From Vibrio sp. SS-MA-C1-2 (GTDB lineage: Bacteria; Pseudomonadota; Gammaproteobacteria; Enterobacterales; Vibrionaceae): a DNA stretch of 64,000 nucleotides. The notes under the pieces were generated by a model, which was not told where the DNA came from, did not search any database, and saw nothing but the letters and a program-made list of their open reading frames with translations. The translations under genes were made by a program, and so were the position numbers. Positions 16,730 to 25,746 of this stretch are shown one piece after another. Positions within the stretch are counted from its first letter, which is position 1. Each line of letters opens with the position of its first letter. The stretch lies in the NCBI RefSeq assembly GCF_021513135.1, contig NZ_CP090981.1, forward strand, positions 1,674,001-1,738,000, in the 5' to 3' direction.

Positions 16730-17830
16730 GGGTGTTTTCTCTCTGTTAATTAATTCGGTTTCATTCCCCTCTGTTGTACGACTCCGCTTTACTTTATACA
16801 TCTCTTGATCGGCTAGTTTTAACGCCTGTGCTGGGGCTAAGTATTCATCAGGGCCGACTTGATAATGCCCTAAACTGATTGAAAGTGGTTTACCAGTTGA
16901 TTCAATTTTGGTCATTAATCGAGGTATATAACTTTCTAAGACATTCTTTGTATTACTGTTATTTAAGATCACCGCAAACTCATCACCACCAAGTCTAAAA
17001 ATAAGGTCATCTCGACGAGAAACTTTTCTTAATGAGTCAGCAAGCACAATCAGTACGTTGTCACCTTCATCATGACCTAACTGATCATTTGTTTGTTTAA
17101 ATTTATCAATATCGATATAGATTAACGATAGAGATTCACCTAAATGCTCTGCTTCAATAAATGTTTCTTTTGCCAATTCATTAAATGCACGTTTATTATA
17201 AACTTGAGTTAAAGGATCAATCAGAGAGAGTTCTTTGTAGCGTTCAGTTTTACGCTTAATTTTTGCTTCTAAATTTTCAGCGTGTTTAACGGAGCGATCT
17301 TTCTCAATTTGAATCTCATTCATAATGGATTTTATATAAGTGTCAAAAATATATGAGACATCAAACTCAATCAAACGATTTAAAATACCCGTAATCTCTT
17401 CAACAATGCTTTTATCTTCAATTTGATCACTGATCGCTTTATTGATATTTAATTGCAGGTAATAGACCGCAGAAAGAAAGAATTTAGGTTCGACGCCGAT
17501 CCGTTTATGAACAAGGCCAATTCGTAAACGACTTTCAACATAATCAAGGTCAATTTCTGCTGTGAATATTTCAATAATGTATTGACGGATAGCCGACTTT
17601 AAACGTCGAAGTGTACCTAAATCACCAATTAAATTTTCGATATCTGGGATTTGTGTCTGCTTCTCATAGAAAAGATCAATGATGGTATCGACTTGGTGAG
17701 TGACAATCGTACTGTAGCGTCTTAACTTATCTATATCACTGTTACTCAAATCAAATAAACTTAGACGTTCATTAAGTTCGACTTGCGTAATGTTTTGTTG
17801 AGTCGTTAACGCTTGGTCTGTTATTTTCAT
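16721..17830 (-). CDS. Globin-coupled sensor diguanylate cyclase (DosC-like)
   Basis: 369 residues. Residues 15-165 form a sensor globin with proximal His-108 in GLVHKRIGVEPKFF; such domains bind heme and sense oxygen in the cytoplasm. A coiled linker (about 168-200) leads to a GGDEF domain with the intact active site RLGGDEFA (GGDEF 281-285). RRDD at 272-275, five residues before GGDEF, is the RxxD product-inhibition site. It should make c-di-GMP under oxygen control, affecting biofilm or motility. The C-terminus beyond about residue 355 is short and ends inside an ERIC-like repeat that supplies the stop. Confidence 0.93.
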   Translation of the reverse strand: MKITDQALTTQQNITQVELNERLSLFDLSNSDIDKLRRYSTIVTHQVDTIIDLFYEKQTQIPDIENLIGDLGTLRRLKSAIRQYIIEIFTAEIDLDYVESRLRIGLVHKRIGVEPKFFLSAVYYLQLNINKAISDQIEDKSIVEEITGILNRLIEFDVSYIFDTYIKSIMNEIQIEKDRSVKHAENLEAKIKRKTERYKELSLIDPLTQVYNKRAFNELAKETFIEAEHLGESLSLIYIDIDKFKQTNDQLGHDEGDNVLIVLADSLRKVSRRDDLIFRLGGDEFAVILNNSNTKNVLESYIPRLMTKIESTGKPLSISLGHYQVGPDEYLAPAQALKLADQEMYKVKRSRTTEGNETELINREKTPYT

Positions 17831-18012
17831 GTAAACTCCTTTTACTAGAAAAGCAAATAAACCATTAAAAAATAGAGGGTAATAGGTATTTTAGCCTTTT
17901 TTTATAATTTAACAATAAAATAACAATTTATTTATTGATTTTATTGTTTTACAGAAAAACTGTACTAAATTGAAAATATTAGTCGTGATTATTCTTTGGT
18001 AAAGGTTTAAGT

Positions 18013-18177
18013 ATGGAAACTGTCGTTATTCTTTCTTGTGGTGAAATTGGCATTGTGGATCATTTAGAGTGTGATTCTAGCGTTGACCTTGTGAATAAAA
18101 ATGTAAAGTGCTGGACAAGCGCTGAAAATGGCAAGCTTATCTCTACTTATGGTAAAGTTGCGACTGTTTTAGATTGA
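18013..18177 (+). CDS. Small conserved-looking protein, 54 residues
   Basis: ATG at 18013 with AAAGG well placed (spacing 7), stop TGA at 18175-18177. It starts METVVILSCGEIGIVDHLEC and ends KLISTYGKVATVLD. It is soluble, with three Cys and a beta-strand pattern. A strong terminator 36 bases after the stop makes a complete monocistronic unit, which supports it being a real gene. I do not recognise a family. Confidence 0.7.
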   Translation: METVVILSCGEIGIVDHLECDSSVDLVNKNVKCWTSAENGKLISTYGKVATVLD

Positions 18178-18212
18178 AAAGTTAGCCAGGTACTGGCAAT
18201 CGAATTTATAGA

Positions 18213-18240
18213 AGCCACTCCAATATGGGGTGGCTTTTTA
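18213..18240 (+). terminator. Rho-independent terminator of the 54-residue gene
   Basis: AGCCACTCC, loop AATAT, GGGGTGGCT, then TTTTTA; one G-T wobble pair. A smaller stem, GCCAG-GTA-CTGGC, precedes it at 18184-18196. Confidence 0.9.
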
Positions 18241-18335
18241 GTTGTTGTTATAATTCACTGATATTTATGCTCTTTATTAAAAATAGAGTTTACAATTGCA
18301 AAGCAAGTAAATTTAGCCTTTTATCTTATACTATG

Positions 18336-18417
18336 TATATCTGAAATAATTGGTGTTGTTAGTCGACGGCAAATGAGCGTAGCCAACAACCTAGCAACTT
18401 CAAGTAAGAAGGGTATA
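18336..18417 (-). repeat. ERIC-like repeat, short form, reverse orientation
   Basis: 82 bases from TATATCTGAAATAATTGG to TCAAGTAAGAAGGGTATA. The middle reads GACGGCAAATGAGCGTAGCC, the product expected if the two internal AATGAGTG-AGCC-like repeats of the full form recombined. Confidence 0.85.
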
Positions 18418-18443
18418 AATAATAAACTCCCATTAAGGTAATA

Positions 18444-19244
18444 ATGAAATTAAAATTACAACATCTATCCGATATACACGAAGAATTTTCTCATATTGAT
18501 ATTTCTGAACTTATTCATGACGAAGCTAATTTAGTTATTTTTACCGGTGATATTTCTACCGGTTATGACATGATGGAAGCGTTAAGTCGAACAGCGAATC
18601 AGTTCCCAGATAAAACGTTTGTTGCAATAGCAGGAAATCATGAACTGTACACTTTGTCATATGACGATTACCTTCAGAATATTCATGGCTGGAATCAGCT
18701 GTGTGATAACCTACACTTTATTGAAAATAGTTCGGTTGAACTGTTTGATGGTAAAGTTTGTGTTGCAGGTGGTATAGGTTGGTCAAATTTAAAAGGGTTT
18801 GATGAAGAAAGTAAACAAAACTTGAGTACGGCGATTGATGACTTCAAGCTTATTCATTACCGAGATAGGTTACTGAAACCTTCTGATCTTCCAATTTTAA
18901 ATTTGGAATACCAACAATCAATGGTTAACCATTTTAATCAAAGTGAGGCAGGAATTAAGATCGGTTTAAGTCATTTTCCCCAATCGCATCAATTAGCTAA
19001 TTCTAAATTTGATATCGAGGGGCTTGGGTATTATTTTTGTAGTGACAGCAATGACTTTTTTATTGAATTAGCTGAGTTAAATGTGGCGCTATTTTTATCT
19101 GGTCACACTCACGAGTCATACGATAAGAGTGTTGAAGGCGTTCGTAATATGTCGATACAAGTGGGTTATCCAGAAGAATTATTCTCTGAACAAAAAGATA
19201 TTATTATCGCGGTGAAAAAAATAAGCTGCGAATTTGATATTTAA
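18444..19244 (+). CDS. Calcineurin-like metallophosphoesterase
   Basis: 266 residues. All family metal-site motifs are present: HLSDIHEEF (DxH), FTGDIS (GD), IAGNHELY (GNHE), LSHFPQ (H) and LSGHTHESYD (GHxH). It is a soluble enzyme with a two-metal site acting on phosphomonoesters or diesters; the true substrate is unknown. The ATG follows TAAGGTAATA. It is a single-gene unit. Confidence 0.88.
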   Translation: MKLKLQHLSDIHEEFSHIDISELIHDEANLVIFTGDISTGYDMMEALSRTANQFPDKTFVAIAGNHELYTLSYDDYLQNIHGWNQLCDNLHFIENSSVELFDGKVCVAGGIGWSNLKGFDEESKQNLSTAIDDFKLIHYRDRLLKPSDLPILNLEYQQSMVNHFNQSEAGIKIGLSHFPQSHQLANSKFDIEGLGYYFCSDSNDFFIELAELNVALFLSGHTHESYDKSVEGVRNMSIQVGYPEELFSEQKDIIIAVKKISCEFDI

Positions 19245-19441
19245 CTTTATCGAATTATATTTATTATAATTATCAGATGGTTTGATGGTGTTTATTTAAG
19301 TTGACTTGTTAACCCTCATAAATGGAATATATGTTTGACTATATAAAGAAAGATAAATGCCCTTCATAGAATATAATTTCTATAGTCTATTTTTAAAATA
19401 AAAAGTTCACTTAATTAAAGTTAAGTATGGGGTAACGTATA

Positions 19442-19909
19442 ATGATAACAATAACACTACCTAATGAAACGATGACAATCGAGCATGTTGTTTTTGATTT
19501 TAATGGGACGTTAGCCGTTGATGGAAAACTGATTGATTCGGTAGAAGATAAACTGGTTGAACTTTCTCATCTTGTCGATATTCATGTATTAACGGCAGAT
19601 ACCTTTAGCAGTGCAACGGATGAGTTAAAAGGATTACCTTTATCATTAATCTGTTTAGAAGGTAAAATGGTTGGTCGTGAAAAACTAGAAGCCATTCGCC
19701 ATTTAGATTTGGATACCACCGTCACGGTAGGAAATGGCTTAAACGATATTTTCATGTTACAAGCAGCAAAAGTAGGTATAGCCGTAAATTCAAAAGAAGG
19801 TCTCTCTGTTAAGGCGATTGAGAGTGCTGACTTATATTGTCTCTCTGTTATTGATGCTATTGATTTGTTATTAAATCCAACGCGTATTGCCGCTGGATTA
19901 CGAGCTTAA
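19442..19909 (+). CDS. Small HAD phosphatase, P-type-ATPase-like (COG4087 type)
   Basis: 155 residues, without a cap domain. Motif I is FDFNGTLAVDG, where Asn replaces the usual second Asp; motif II is VLTADT; motif IV is TVGNGLNDIFML. This is the catalytic-core pattern of soluble homologues of P-type ATPase phosphorylation domains. Substrate unknown. It starts at ATG 19442 with GGGGTAACGTATA before it. Confidence 0.82.
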   Translation: MITITLPNETMTIEHVVFDFNGTLAVDGKLIDSVEDKLVELSHLVDIHVLTADTFSSATDELKGLPLSLICLEGKMVGREKLEAIRHLDLDTTVTVGNGLNDIFMLQAAKVGIAVNSKEGLSVKAIESADLYCLSVIDAIDLLLNPTRIAAGLRA

Positions 19910-19920
19910 CAATAATGGGG

Positions 19921-20040
19921 TATACGCTTTAGACTTGAAGCTGCTAGATTGTGTCGGTCATGTATTTGCCCCAATCATCTAGCATACTTTCAGGTTTTTA
20001 TTTATTGCCGACTAACAGTTCCAATTATTTTTAGTCAATA
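19921..20040 (+). repeat. ERIC-like repeat, diverged full length
   Basis: TATACGCTTTAGACTTGAAG at the left, CCCCAATCATCTAG at the centre, CAATTATTTTTAGTCAATA at the right. It starts 12 bases after the HAD gene stop. Confidence 0.8.
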
Positions 20041-20070
20041 TGCTCTCATTAGTGTTCATTAATGAGAGCA
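20041..20070. terminator. Hairpin between two ERIC-like repeats
   Basis: TGCTCTCATTA and TAATGAGAGCA pair perfectly around an 8-base loop between the convergent HAD and msrAB genes. No T-run follows on either strand, so the terminator call is tentative. A similar arm (GAGCATATTA) occurs at 52200. Confidence 0.45.
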
Positions 20071-20079
20071 ATAAGCGAA

Positions 20080-20158
20080 TATACCCTTCATACTTGAAGG
20101 CGCTAGGTTGTTGGCTGTACTCGTTCGCCTACTAGCAACGCCAATTGTTTTAGCTATA
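20080..20158 (+). repeat. ERIC-like repeat, short form
   Basis: TATACCCTTCATACTTGAAG to CCAATTGTTTTAGCTATA. CTCGTTCGCC joins directly to TACTAGCAAC, so the central ~46 bases are absent. It lies 13 bases beyond the msrAB stop. Confidence 0.88.
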
Positions 20159-20170
20159 TATTCCCATCAT

Positions 20171-21322
20171 TTATTTAAATAATGCGACATATTCACCATA
20201 CCCTTGTGCTTCTAAATCTTGTTTTTTAATAAAGTTCATCGCTGCTGAGTTCATGCAATAACGTAACCCGGTTGGATCTGGTCCATCAGTAAAAACATGC
20301 CCTAAATGAGAACCGCCAATTTTACTGCGAACCTCTGTGCGTGGGAATATTAACTTGTAGTCAGTCTGTGTGGTAACATAAATTCCATCAATAGGTTTTG
20401 TGAAGCTTGGCCATCCTGTCCCAGATTTATATTTATCAACAGATGAAAACAGTGGCTCTCCTGTCACGATATCGACATAAATGCCGTCTTCTTTATTATC
20501 CCAGTATTCATTATCGAATGCGCGTTCTGTGCCATCTTCTTGCGTGACATAATACTGCATATCAGTTAATCGACTTTTTATTTCGGCCTCGGTTGGACGA
20601 TGGTAAGTCATCATTTTCGATTGATTAACTTTTACATCATTCATTGATGATTTATCGATCATTGCTGTTAAGGTCATCGGTGATGTTTTACGGTCTTTAC
20701 CAAAGATAGAGGTTAAATATTGATCTCTACCTGATGCATTTCGATAATAACCATAGCGAATTGGATTTTTTGTGTAGTAATCTTGATGATAGCCTTCTGC
20801 CAAATAAAAATTTGTATAATCAATGATCTCCACTTTTAAAGGTTTTTGGTAAATACCTAACGCCTCAACCTGACGAAGAAATTCTGTCGCAACTTCTTTC
20901 TGTTCTTGATTATGAGGGAAGATAGCAGGGCGGTATTGAGCGCCACGATCAACAAATGAACCAGTACCATCTGTTGGATCAATATGCCTTAAAAAGTAAT
21001 CTAAGATTTGTTGGTAACTAACAATTGCTGGATCATAAATGACTTTGATTGATTCAATGTGCTGAGTCCTTCCTGATGCAACCTGCTTGTAGGTAGGATT
21101 GATAATGTCACCTCCTGCATAGCCAGACTCAACATCAATCACACCGTTGAGTTTTTCTAAATCGGCCTCCGTGCACCAAAAGCAACCACCGGCAAGTGTT
21201 GCAACTTGATAATGTGAGTCAGTCGTTTTAGCTTTTCCCATAGAGTCATCTGCAGTGGAAAAAAATGACAAGCTTAATGCTGATACCACGATGGTAAAAA
21301 TGATCGATATTGATTTTTTCAT
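20171..21322 (-). CDS. msrAB: Exported bifunctional methionine sulfoxide reductase MsrA-MsrB
   Basis: 383 residues. A signal peptide ends near FSTADD. Residues 38-195 are MsrA with catalytic Cys-47 in GGCFWC; residues 235-378 are MsrB with [24 protein letters not shown] and catalytic Cys-356 in RYCMNSA. The zinc-binding CxxC pairs of many MsrB proteins are absent (VTGEPLFSS where CG.PLF is usual), so this is a zinc-free MsrB. It repairs oxidised methionine (S and R forms) in periplasmic proteins. The A-then-B order resembles Neisseria PilB without its thioredoxin domain. Reductant partner unknown. Confidence 0.95.
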   Translation of the reverse strand: MKKSISIIFTIVVSALSLSFFSTADDSMGKAKTTDSHYQVATLAGGCFWCTEADLEKLNGVIDVESGYAGGDIINPTYKQVASGRTQHIESIKVIYDPAIVSYQQILDYFLRHIDPTDGTGSFVDRGAQYRPAIFPHNQEQKEVATEFLRQVEALGIYQKPLKVEIIDYTNFYLAEGYHQDYYTKNPIRYGYYRNASGRDQYLTSIFGKDRKTSPMTLTAMIDKSSMNDVKVNQSKMMTYHRPTEAEIKSRLTDMQYYVTQEDGTERAFDNEYWDNKEDGIYVDIVTGEPLFSSVDKYKSGTGWPSFTKPIDGIYVTTQTDYKLIFPRTEVRSKIGGSHLGHVFTDGPDPTGLRYCMNSAAMNFIKKQDLEAQGYGEYVALFK

Positions 21323-21416
21323 GTTAGCTCTCCGTTTTAATGCTTATCTATATAGACCGGAGGAGTATTCATTTTATTTCATTAGTGTTGAAATTATTCT
21401 CGGTGTTGTCTTTACC

Positions 21417-21604
21417 ATACTCCTCATCGTTGAAGCTGCTAGGTTATTGACTGCGTTTATTCACACTAATCATATATAACCCTTTATACTTCAAGTCGCT
21501 AAATTGTTGGCTACACTCGTTCGCTCGAATCATATAGAAAACCTATACTCATGAGGCTTTACTTAGTTGTCGTCTAATAACAACTTCAATTATTTTGGGT
21601 ATAA
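21417..21604 (+). repeat. ERIC-like repeats, partial copy followed by a full copy
   Basis: 21417-21476 is a left half (GAAGCTGCTAGGTTATTGAC ... CTAATCATATA); 21475-21604 is a full, diverged copy (AACCCTTTATACTTCAAGTC ... CAATTATTTTGGGTATA). As at 1761-1908, the first copy stops at its central dyad where the second begins. With the terminator at 21683, these fill the 400-base spacer 21323-21720; no gene is seen there. Confidence 0.8.
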
Positions 21605-21682
21605 ATGAAATACCTTATCTTTTTTCAGTAATGTTAATGTATCTCTTCAAGCGACTCTATACTTTTTATTCGTTAACAATAA

Positions 21683-21707
21683 AAAGAAGAGGGCATAAAA
21701 TACCCTC
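21683..21707 (-). terminator. Terminator of the metzincin gene
   Basis: On the minus strand GAGGG-TATTTTATG-CCCTC is followed by TTCTTTTTATTG, 14 bases past the leftward stop at 21721. Confidence 0.75.
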
Positions 21708-21720
21708 ATTAATCACTGAT

Positions 21721-24279
21721 TTAAAGTTTAACCCAAATACTGCCGTTAAAGCGATAAACTGCCGAATCACCATTTCTCAATACGTCTTGTTGCCCATTGT
21801 AATTGACATAGGATGAATAGGTCGCCATATGAGAAAAATGGACTTCTTTACCGGCATCAGCATTGTTTGGTAAATTAAAGTTACCAGCCCATGCCCCATC
21901 TGCTGTCGAGACGTATATTGTATCTGACTGATTCAGTAAGCTAGAGACTTCTTGATTAAAGGCATTTAGTGCTTCTTTTGAATTAACTTCTGCCACTAAG
22001 TCGAGCGGAATAGTGGCCATTTGTTGACCATTATCAGTATAGAATGACGCATAAACACTTGATTTAGGTATTTCGAGAAAACGAAGTGAAATAGTATTTG
22101 TGTCATTTTCTGTCAGCTCTATATTTAGCTCAGATGTTGCTAATAATCTAAAGTTTAAAGGCGCGTTGCTACCAAAGGTTTTAAAGGTATAAGTGCCTTG
22201 TTGTCCCTCTTGATATGTCACGACGACGTCTGAAGGAAGATATTGATTACCGATATTAACCGTATAGTCATCAACGTATTTCTTGCCAAAAAGATCATCG
22301 ACACCGTTTGCTGATGGCCAACCAGAGGCATGAGCAAAGCCAAAGTTATGATAAAGCTCATGCACCAGTGCTTGTGAACCTTCAATTTTCTTGGAGTATG
22401 AACCGGTCTCAATAAATCCCATTAGGGCTGGGTGCATCCAAAGTGTTGAAGCATGGCGTGTATGTTTGGTTTGTTTAAAACTTAATGCGCCACTTGTTGC
22501 GAGTCCCCATACATCATCATCCATCCAAAAAGTCGTATTAATCCCTGAGACTGATTTGGCAAAATAGGTGTCTCTCGCATAATTTGTAGCTGTATCGTTA
22601 TAACTTTCACATAAGCTATTTTCTTGGCATATATTATCTAAATGCGTGGTTATTTCTGCTAATGTTGCTGGGTTATTCATCATATATTGATCATACATAT
22701 GAACTTTTTCAGCATTGGCACGTTCAATCGCATTTGCATAACGAGAGTTACTGGTTTGAGGAACAATACCGCGATTACCTTGATAATTAATGGATGTATT
22801 TGCCAATGTCTGCGAATTTAATAGAACAGCATTATTGAGATCAATTGATAATGTGGCTTCACTATAGGCAGGAATCGTCTGATTTAACGTTAATTTTGAA
22901 ATAATATGGTTTTGTTGAATATAAACGGAATTTAAATGATAAGGGGTATTATTGGTAATGGTATTCTCTGAAAAGTGGATATTATTCAATGTCACTATGG
23001 CTGGTTTGACTAAGTTTTTTACATTTAGTACAGAGGCATATTTATCATTTAATGTTTCAGCTTGCGTATGGTTTAAATTTATTTCAAGTAAACGGTCAAT
23101 GTCAGTAAAACGATGAATAATATCATCGCCAGTTAATGATTCTGGCTTCAACGTTACTGTTACGATATCTTGCATTTCAAACTCACCATCACTCACCAGC
23201 AGTTCAAAAGAGAGTGTCGATAGATCTGAAATATGAGCGACATTAAAATGAGGGGTCACGGTATTTGGATTTTTCAGTGTTACTGGCGTTCCAGATAACT
23301 GTTTCCATGTATAAGATAAAACATCATTTTGAGGATCACTGGTTTGAGAGCCATTTAGTTGGACATCAGTCGCTGGCAGTTGAATGATGAGATCCGCCCC
23401 TGCATTTGCTTGTGGCGCAGTATTATCAACTTCTTGAGCGGGTGTCCTTAATGTCACCACTTTAAAGGTGGTTAAATAGCCATCGCTCACAGTGAGTTGA
23501 ACTTGATACTCTCGATTAAAGTCATATTCGGTGATATTTATCGTCGGGGTGATACTTTGCGCATCATCAATGGTCACACCCACGATTAAAGGTCGCCATT
23601 GATAACTCAGTGTATCACCATCAGGATCATGTGTTCCTTCTGCGGATAACGTTATGCTCGTTTGATCGGCAGATAATAAATATTCTTCTGTTAGTTGTAT
23701 GATTGGTTGTCTATTTTCTTCGATTATTGTCGGTTCTTCGGGTGTTGTTACTGTCACTATTTTCGTGTCTGTTAGCGCGCCATCAGAGACGGTTAAGCGG
23801 ATTTGATAGACCATATTATATTCATAGTCATCAATGGTCACAGAAGGGGTTGCGATATCAGTCGAGCTCAATGATATACCGGCAGAGACTGTTGACCATT
23901 CAAAGCTAATTGCATCACCATCAGGATCACGTGAATTCGAGCCATTTAAAGTCGCTTCTTTGGTATTTAAAGGTAAAAGAATGTTATTTACCACGGCGAT
24001 CGGTGATTGGTTTTCGATAATCTCAGGTTCAGTATGACAAACGTCTGAGTTTGTTAAAGGAAGCCAAGGGGCGCTACCCCAACCACTTTGTGAGGCTGAC
24101 GTTGGTAAATTAGGGTTAGGCTTAGCACTTGCGCTAACCCACCATTTTGCACGGTAATGGTTACCATCAAGACAGACTTCACTGCCACCTGAATAGCTTT
24201 TAGCTTGCCAATCTTCAATGGCTGCAACTGGTGCACTAATTATGGTTAAAATCGCTAAACTAAGTATACTTTTTTTCAT
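21721..24279 (-). CDS. Secreted metzincin-like protease with chitin-binding and PKD-type domains
   Basis: 852 residues. A signal peptide ends near VAAIED. Residues 21-75 resemble a CBM5/12 chitin-binding module (WQAKSYSGG, then HYRAKWWVSASAKPN and GWGSAPW). Three PKD or cadherin-like beta domains follow (about 90-180, 185-280, 285-380), each with a DPDGD or DPQND motif and LTVSDG. The catalytic site is HELYHNFGFAH (His-640, Glu-641, His-644, His-650), the HExxHxxGxxH zinc site of metzincins. The layout recalls the M66 mucin proteases StcE and TagA, but I cannot confirm the family. A role against mucin or chitin-bound protein is inference. Confidence 0.85.
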   Translation of the reverse strand: MKKSILSLAILTIISAPVAAIEDWQAKSYSGGSEVCLDGNHYRAKWWVSASAKPNPNLPTSASQSGWGSAPWLPLTNSDVCHTEPEIIENQSPIAVVNNILLPLNTKEATLNGSNSRDPDGDAISFEWSTVSAGISLSSTDIATPSVTIDDYEYNMVYQIRLTVSDGALTDTKIVTVTTPEEPTIIEENRQPIIQLTEEYLLSADQTSITLSAEGTHDPDGDTLSYQWRPLIVGVTIDDAQSITPTINITEYDFNREYQVQLTVSDGYLTTFKVVTLRTPAQEVDNTAPQANAGADLIIQLPATDVQLNGSQTSDPQNDVLSYTWKQLSGTPVTLKNPNTVTPHFNVAHISDLSTLSFELLVSDGEFEMQDIVTVTLKPESLTGDDIIHRFTDIDRLLEINLNHTQAETLNDKYASVLNVKNLVKPAIVTLNNIHFSENTITNNTPYHLNSVYIQQNHIISKLTLNQTIPAYSEATLSIDLNNAVLLNSQTLANTSINYQGNRGIVPQTSNSRYANAIERANAEKVHMYDQYMMNNPATLAEITTHLDNICQENSLCESYNDTATNYARDTYFAKSVSGINTTFWMDDDVWGLATSGALSFKQTKHTRHASTLWMHPALMGFIETGSYSKKIEGSQALVHELYHNFGFAHASGWPSANGVDDLFGKKYVDDYTVNIGNQYLPSDVVVTYQEGQQGTYTFKTFGSNAPLNFRLLATSELNIELTENDTNTISLRFLEIPKSSVYASFYTDNGQQMATIPLDLVAEVNSKEALNAFNQEVSSLLNQSDTIYVSTADGAWAGNFNLPNNADAGKEVHFSHMATYSSYVNYNGQQDVLRNGDSAVYRFNGSIWVKL

Positions 24280-24385
24280 GAATTTAAGAGTCCTTTTATT
24301 ATATTCATCTTAACTTTGAGGAATTACTTTCAAGTAAAGAATAGGAGAGTAAAACAATATCGTGACTTTATGGCTTTCGGCGAAT

Positions 24386-24410
24386 CCCCTCGACCTAAAG
24401 TGGCGAGGGG
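24386..24410. other. GC-rich hairpin between DUF1552 and metzincin genes
   Basis: CCCCTCG-ACC and GGCGAGGGG pair over 24386-24410, by far the most GC-rich stem of this AT-rich area. No T-run follows. It may be a transcript-processing or partial-termination site between two leftward genes. Confidence 0.5.
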
Positions 24411-24487
24411 GCTCGTGAAAAATTAGAAAGGAAGTAAATATGAAGTAATTATAAATACTTCTTTTAATCAGTGTTGAATCGTATTAG

Positions 24488-25744
24488 TTATGAAAAAAGA
24501 CCTGAGATAGGCGAACTGGAATAGCTATGGCTTAATGAATAAGCATCGGCATAGCTACGTAATATTCGCCCAATAGGACCGACTTCTCGATAGATTTTTC
24601 CACCCGATTGGGTGTTTAATCGGGTATTGTTACCACCAATTAATAAGACAGGTAACTCTCTGTTACTGTGAGCATTCCCATCGCCCATCTCTGAAGTAAC
24701 AAAAATAACGGTATTATCAAACATATTGCCATTGGTATCGGGCTGGAGTTTTAAGTGTTCAATCAGCTTTAAAACTTTACTTAAATACCATTGACGGTGT
24801 GCAATATAAGTGGGTTTTGTTGCTGATGACCAATGTGATGCATCATGAGGCACGGGGCCGCCACCAAAGGTTTCAATAGCTTTTGAGTCATTGGATGTAC
24901 CAAGTTGCAATGAAACGATTTTAGTCTGTCCACAGCCCAGCGCCATTGCCGCATTTGCAACTTGAAGATCTGCTCGTTGGTCTCGGCCATAACTGGTACC
25001 AGAGAAGATATTTGAACAGACACCGGTTTGTCCGTTTAAACTATTTTCTAATTCAGTTTGAGCTTGAACTGCTGCGGTTTCAAAAGCATTTAATTTATTC
25101 TGCTCAAGTGAACCTAAGTTATTTTTCAAGATTCGAACATCATCAATCGATTTGGCTAAAATATCAATTTTTGCACGATCTCTATCGGCTTTATCTTGGG
25201 CTTCACCCGGAGTAGAAAAGACGGGAGCAAACAGGTTATCAAAAACACGTTGAGGATCATCTTCATGAGCATTACCTACAGAAGAATCTGAGTTGAGTGA
25301 TGGTTGTCGACCACCATGTCCCCAATAATTACTATCAACGCCTAAGCGAACGGCTCGTTTGGGTAACCCCTCTGAGTAAGCGTTTGCCATTTCAACGTCA
25401 ATGGAATTTTGACTCTGACTTTCACGCCATAATCCACGCCAACCATCATGACCAGCACCAAAGTGATTATTGACCCCAGTGAAAAAGACAATATTATCTT
25501 TGTATGCATCAAGGTCTTTTGTACAATCGTTCATGGTGAGGTTGCCATTTTCACCGCTTGGATACCATGTGCCATTTGGGTATCCATCGGCAAAGTTAAT
25601 AAAGAAAAACTTCGTATTTGAGTTATTGCTAGGGTTCGCCATTGCACTGGATAGTGGCGTTAATGCACCAATTCCGGCACCCACCCCTAACGTCGCGGTT
25701 TTTTGAAAGAAATGACGTCGTGATAATTTATATTGATTGTCCAT
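24488..25744 (-). CDS. Tat-exported DUF1552-family protein
   Basis: 418 residues. The N-terminus is a twin-arginine signal (KLSRRHFFQKTATLGVGAG, cleavage near AMANP). The body has FFINFADGYPNGTWYP, VFFTGVNNHFGAGHDG, and near the end TVIFVTSEMGDGNAHSN and LPVLLIGG, matching DUF1552 proteins, relatives of the DUF1501/alkaline-phosphatase-like fold. Export folded by Tat suggests a bound cofactor or metal. In planctomycetes and myxobacteria DUF1552 genes pair with DUF1592/1588/1585 genes; here such a gene lies 2 bases upstream, so the pair is translationally linked. Biochemical function is unknown. Confidence 0.88.
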   Translation of the reverse strand: MDNQYKLSRRHFFQKTATLGVGAGIGALTPLSSAMANPSNNSNTKFFFINFADGYPNGTWYPSGENGNLTMNDCTKDLDAYKDNIVFFTGVNNHFGAGHDGWRGLWRESQSQNSIDVEMANAYSEGLPKRAVRLGVDSNYWGHGGRQPSLNSDSSVGNAHEDDPQRVFDNLFAPVFSTPGEAQDKADRDRAKIDILAKSIDDVRILKNNLGSLEQNKLNAFETAAVQAQTELENSLNGQTGVCSNIFSGTSYGRDQRADLQVANAAMALGCGQTKIVSLQLGTSNDSKAIETFGGGPVPHDASHWSSATKPTYIAHRQWYLSKVLKLIEHLKLQPDTNGNMFDNTVIFVTSEMGDGNAHSNRELPVLLIGGNNTRLNTQSGGKIYREVGPIGRILRSYADAYSLSHSYSSSPISGLFS

Positions 25745-25746
25745 AA

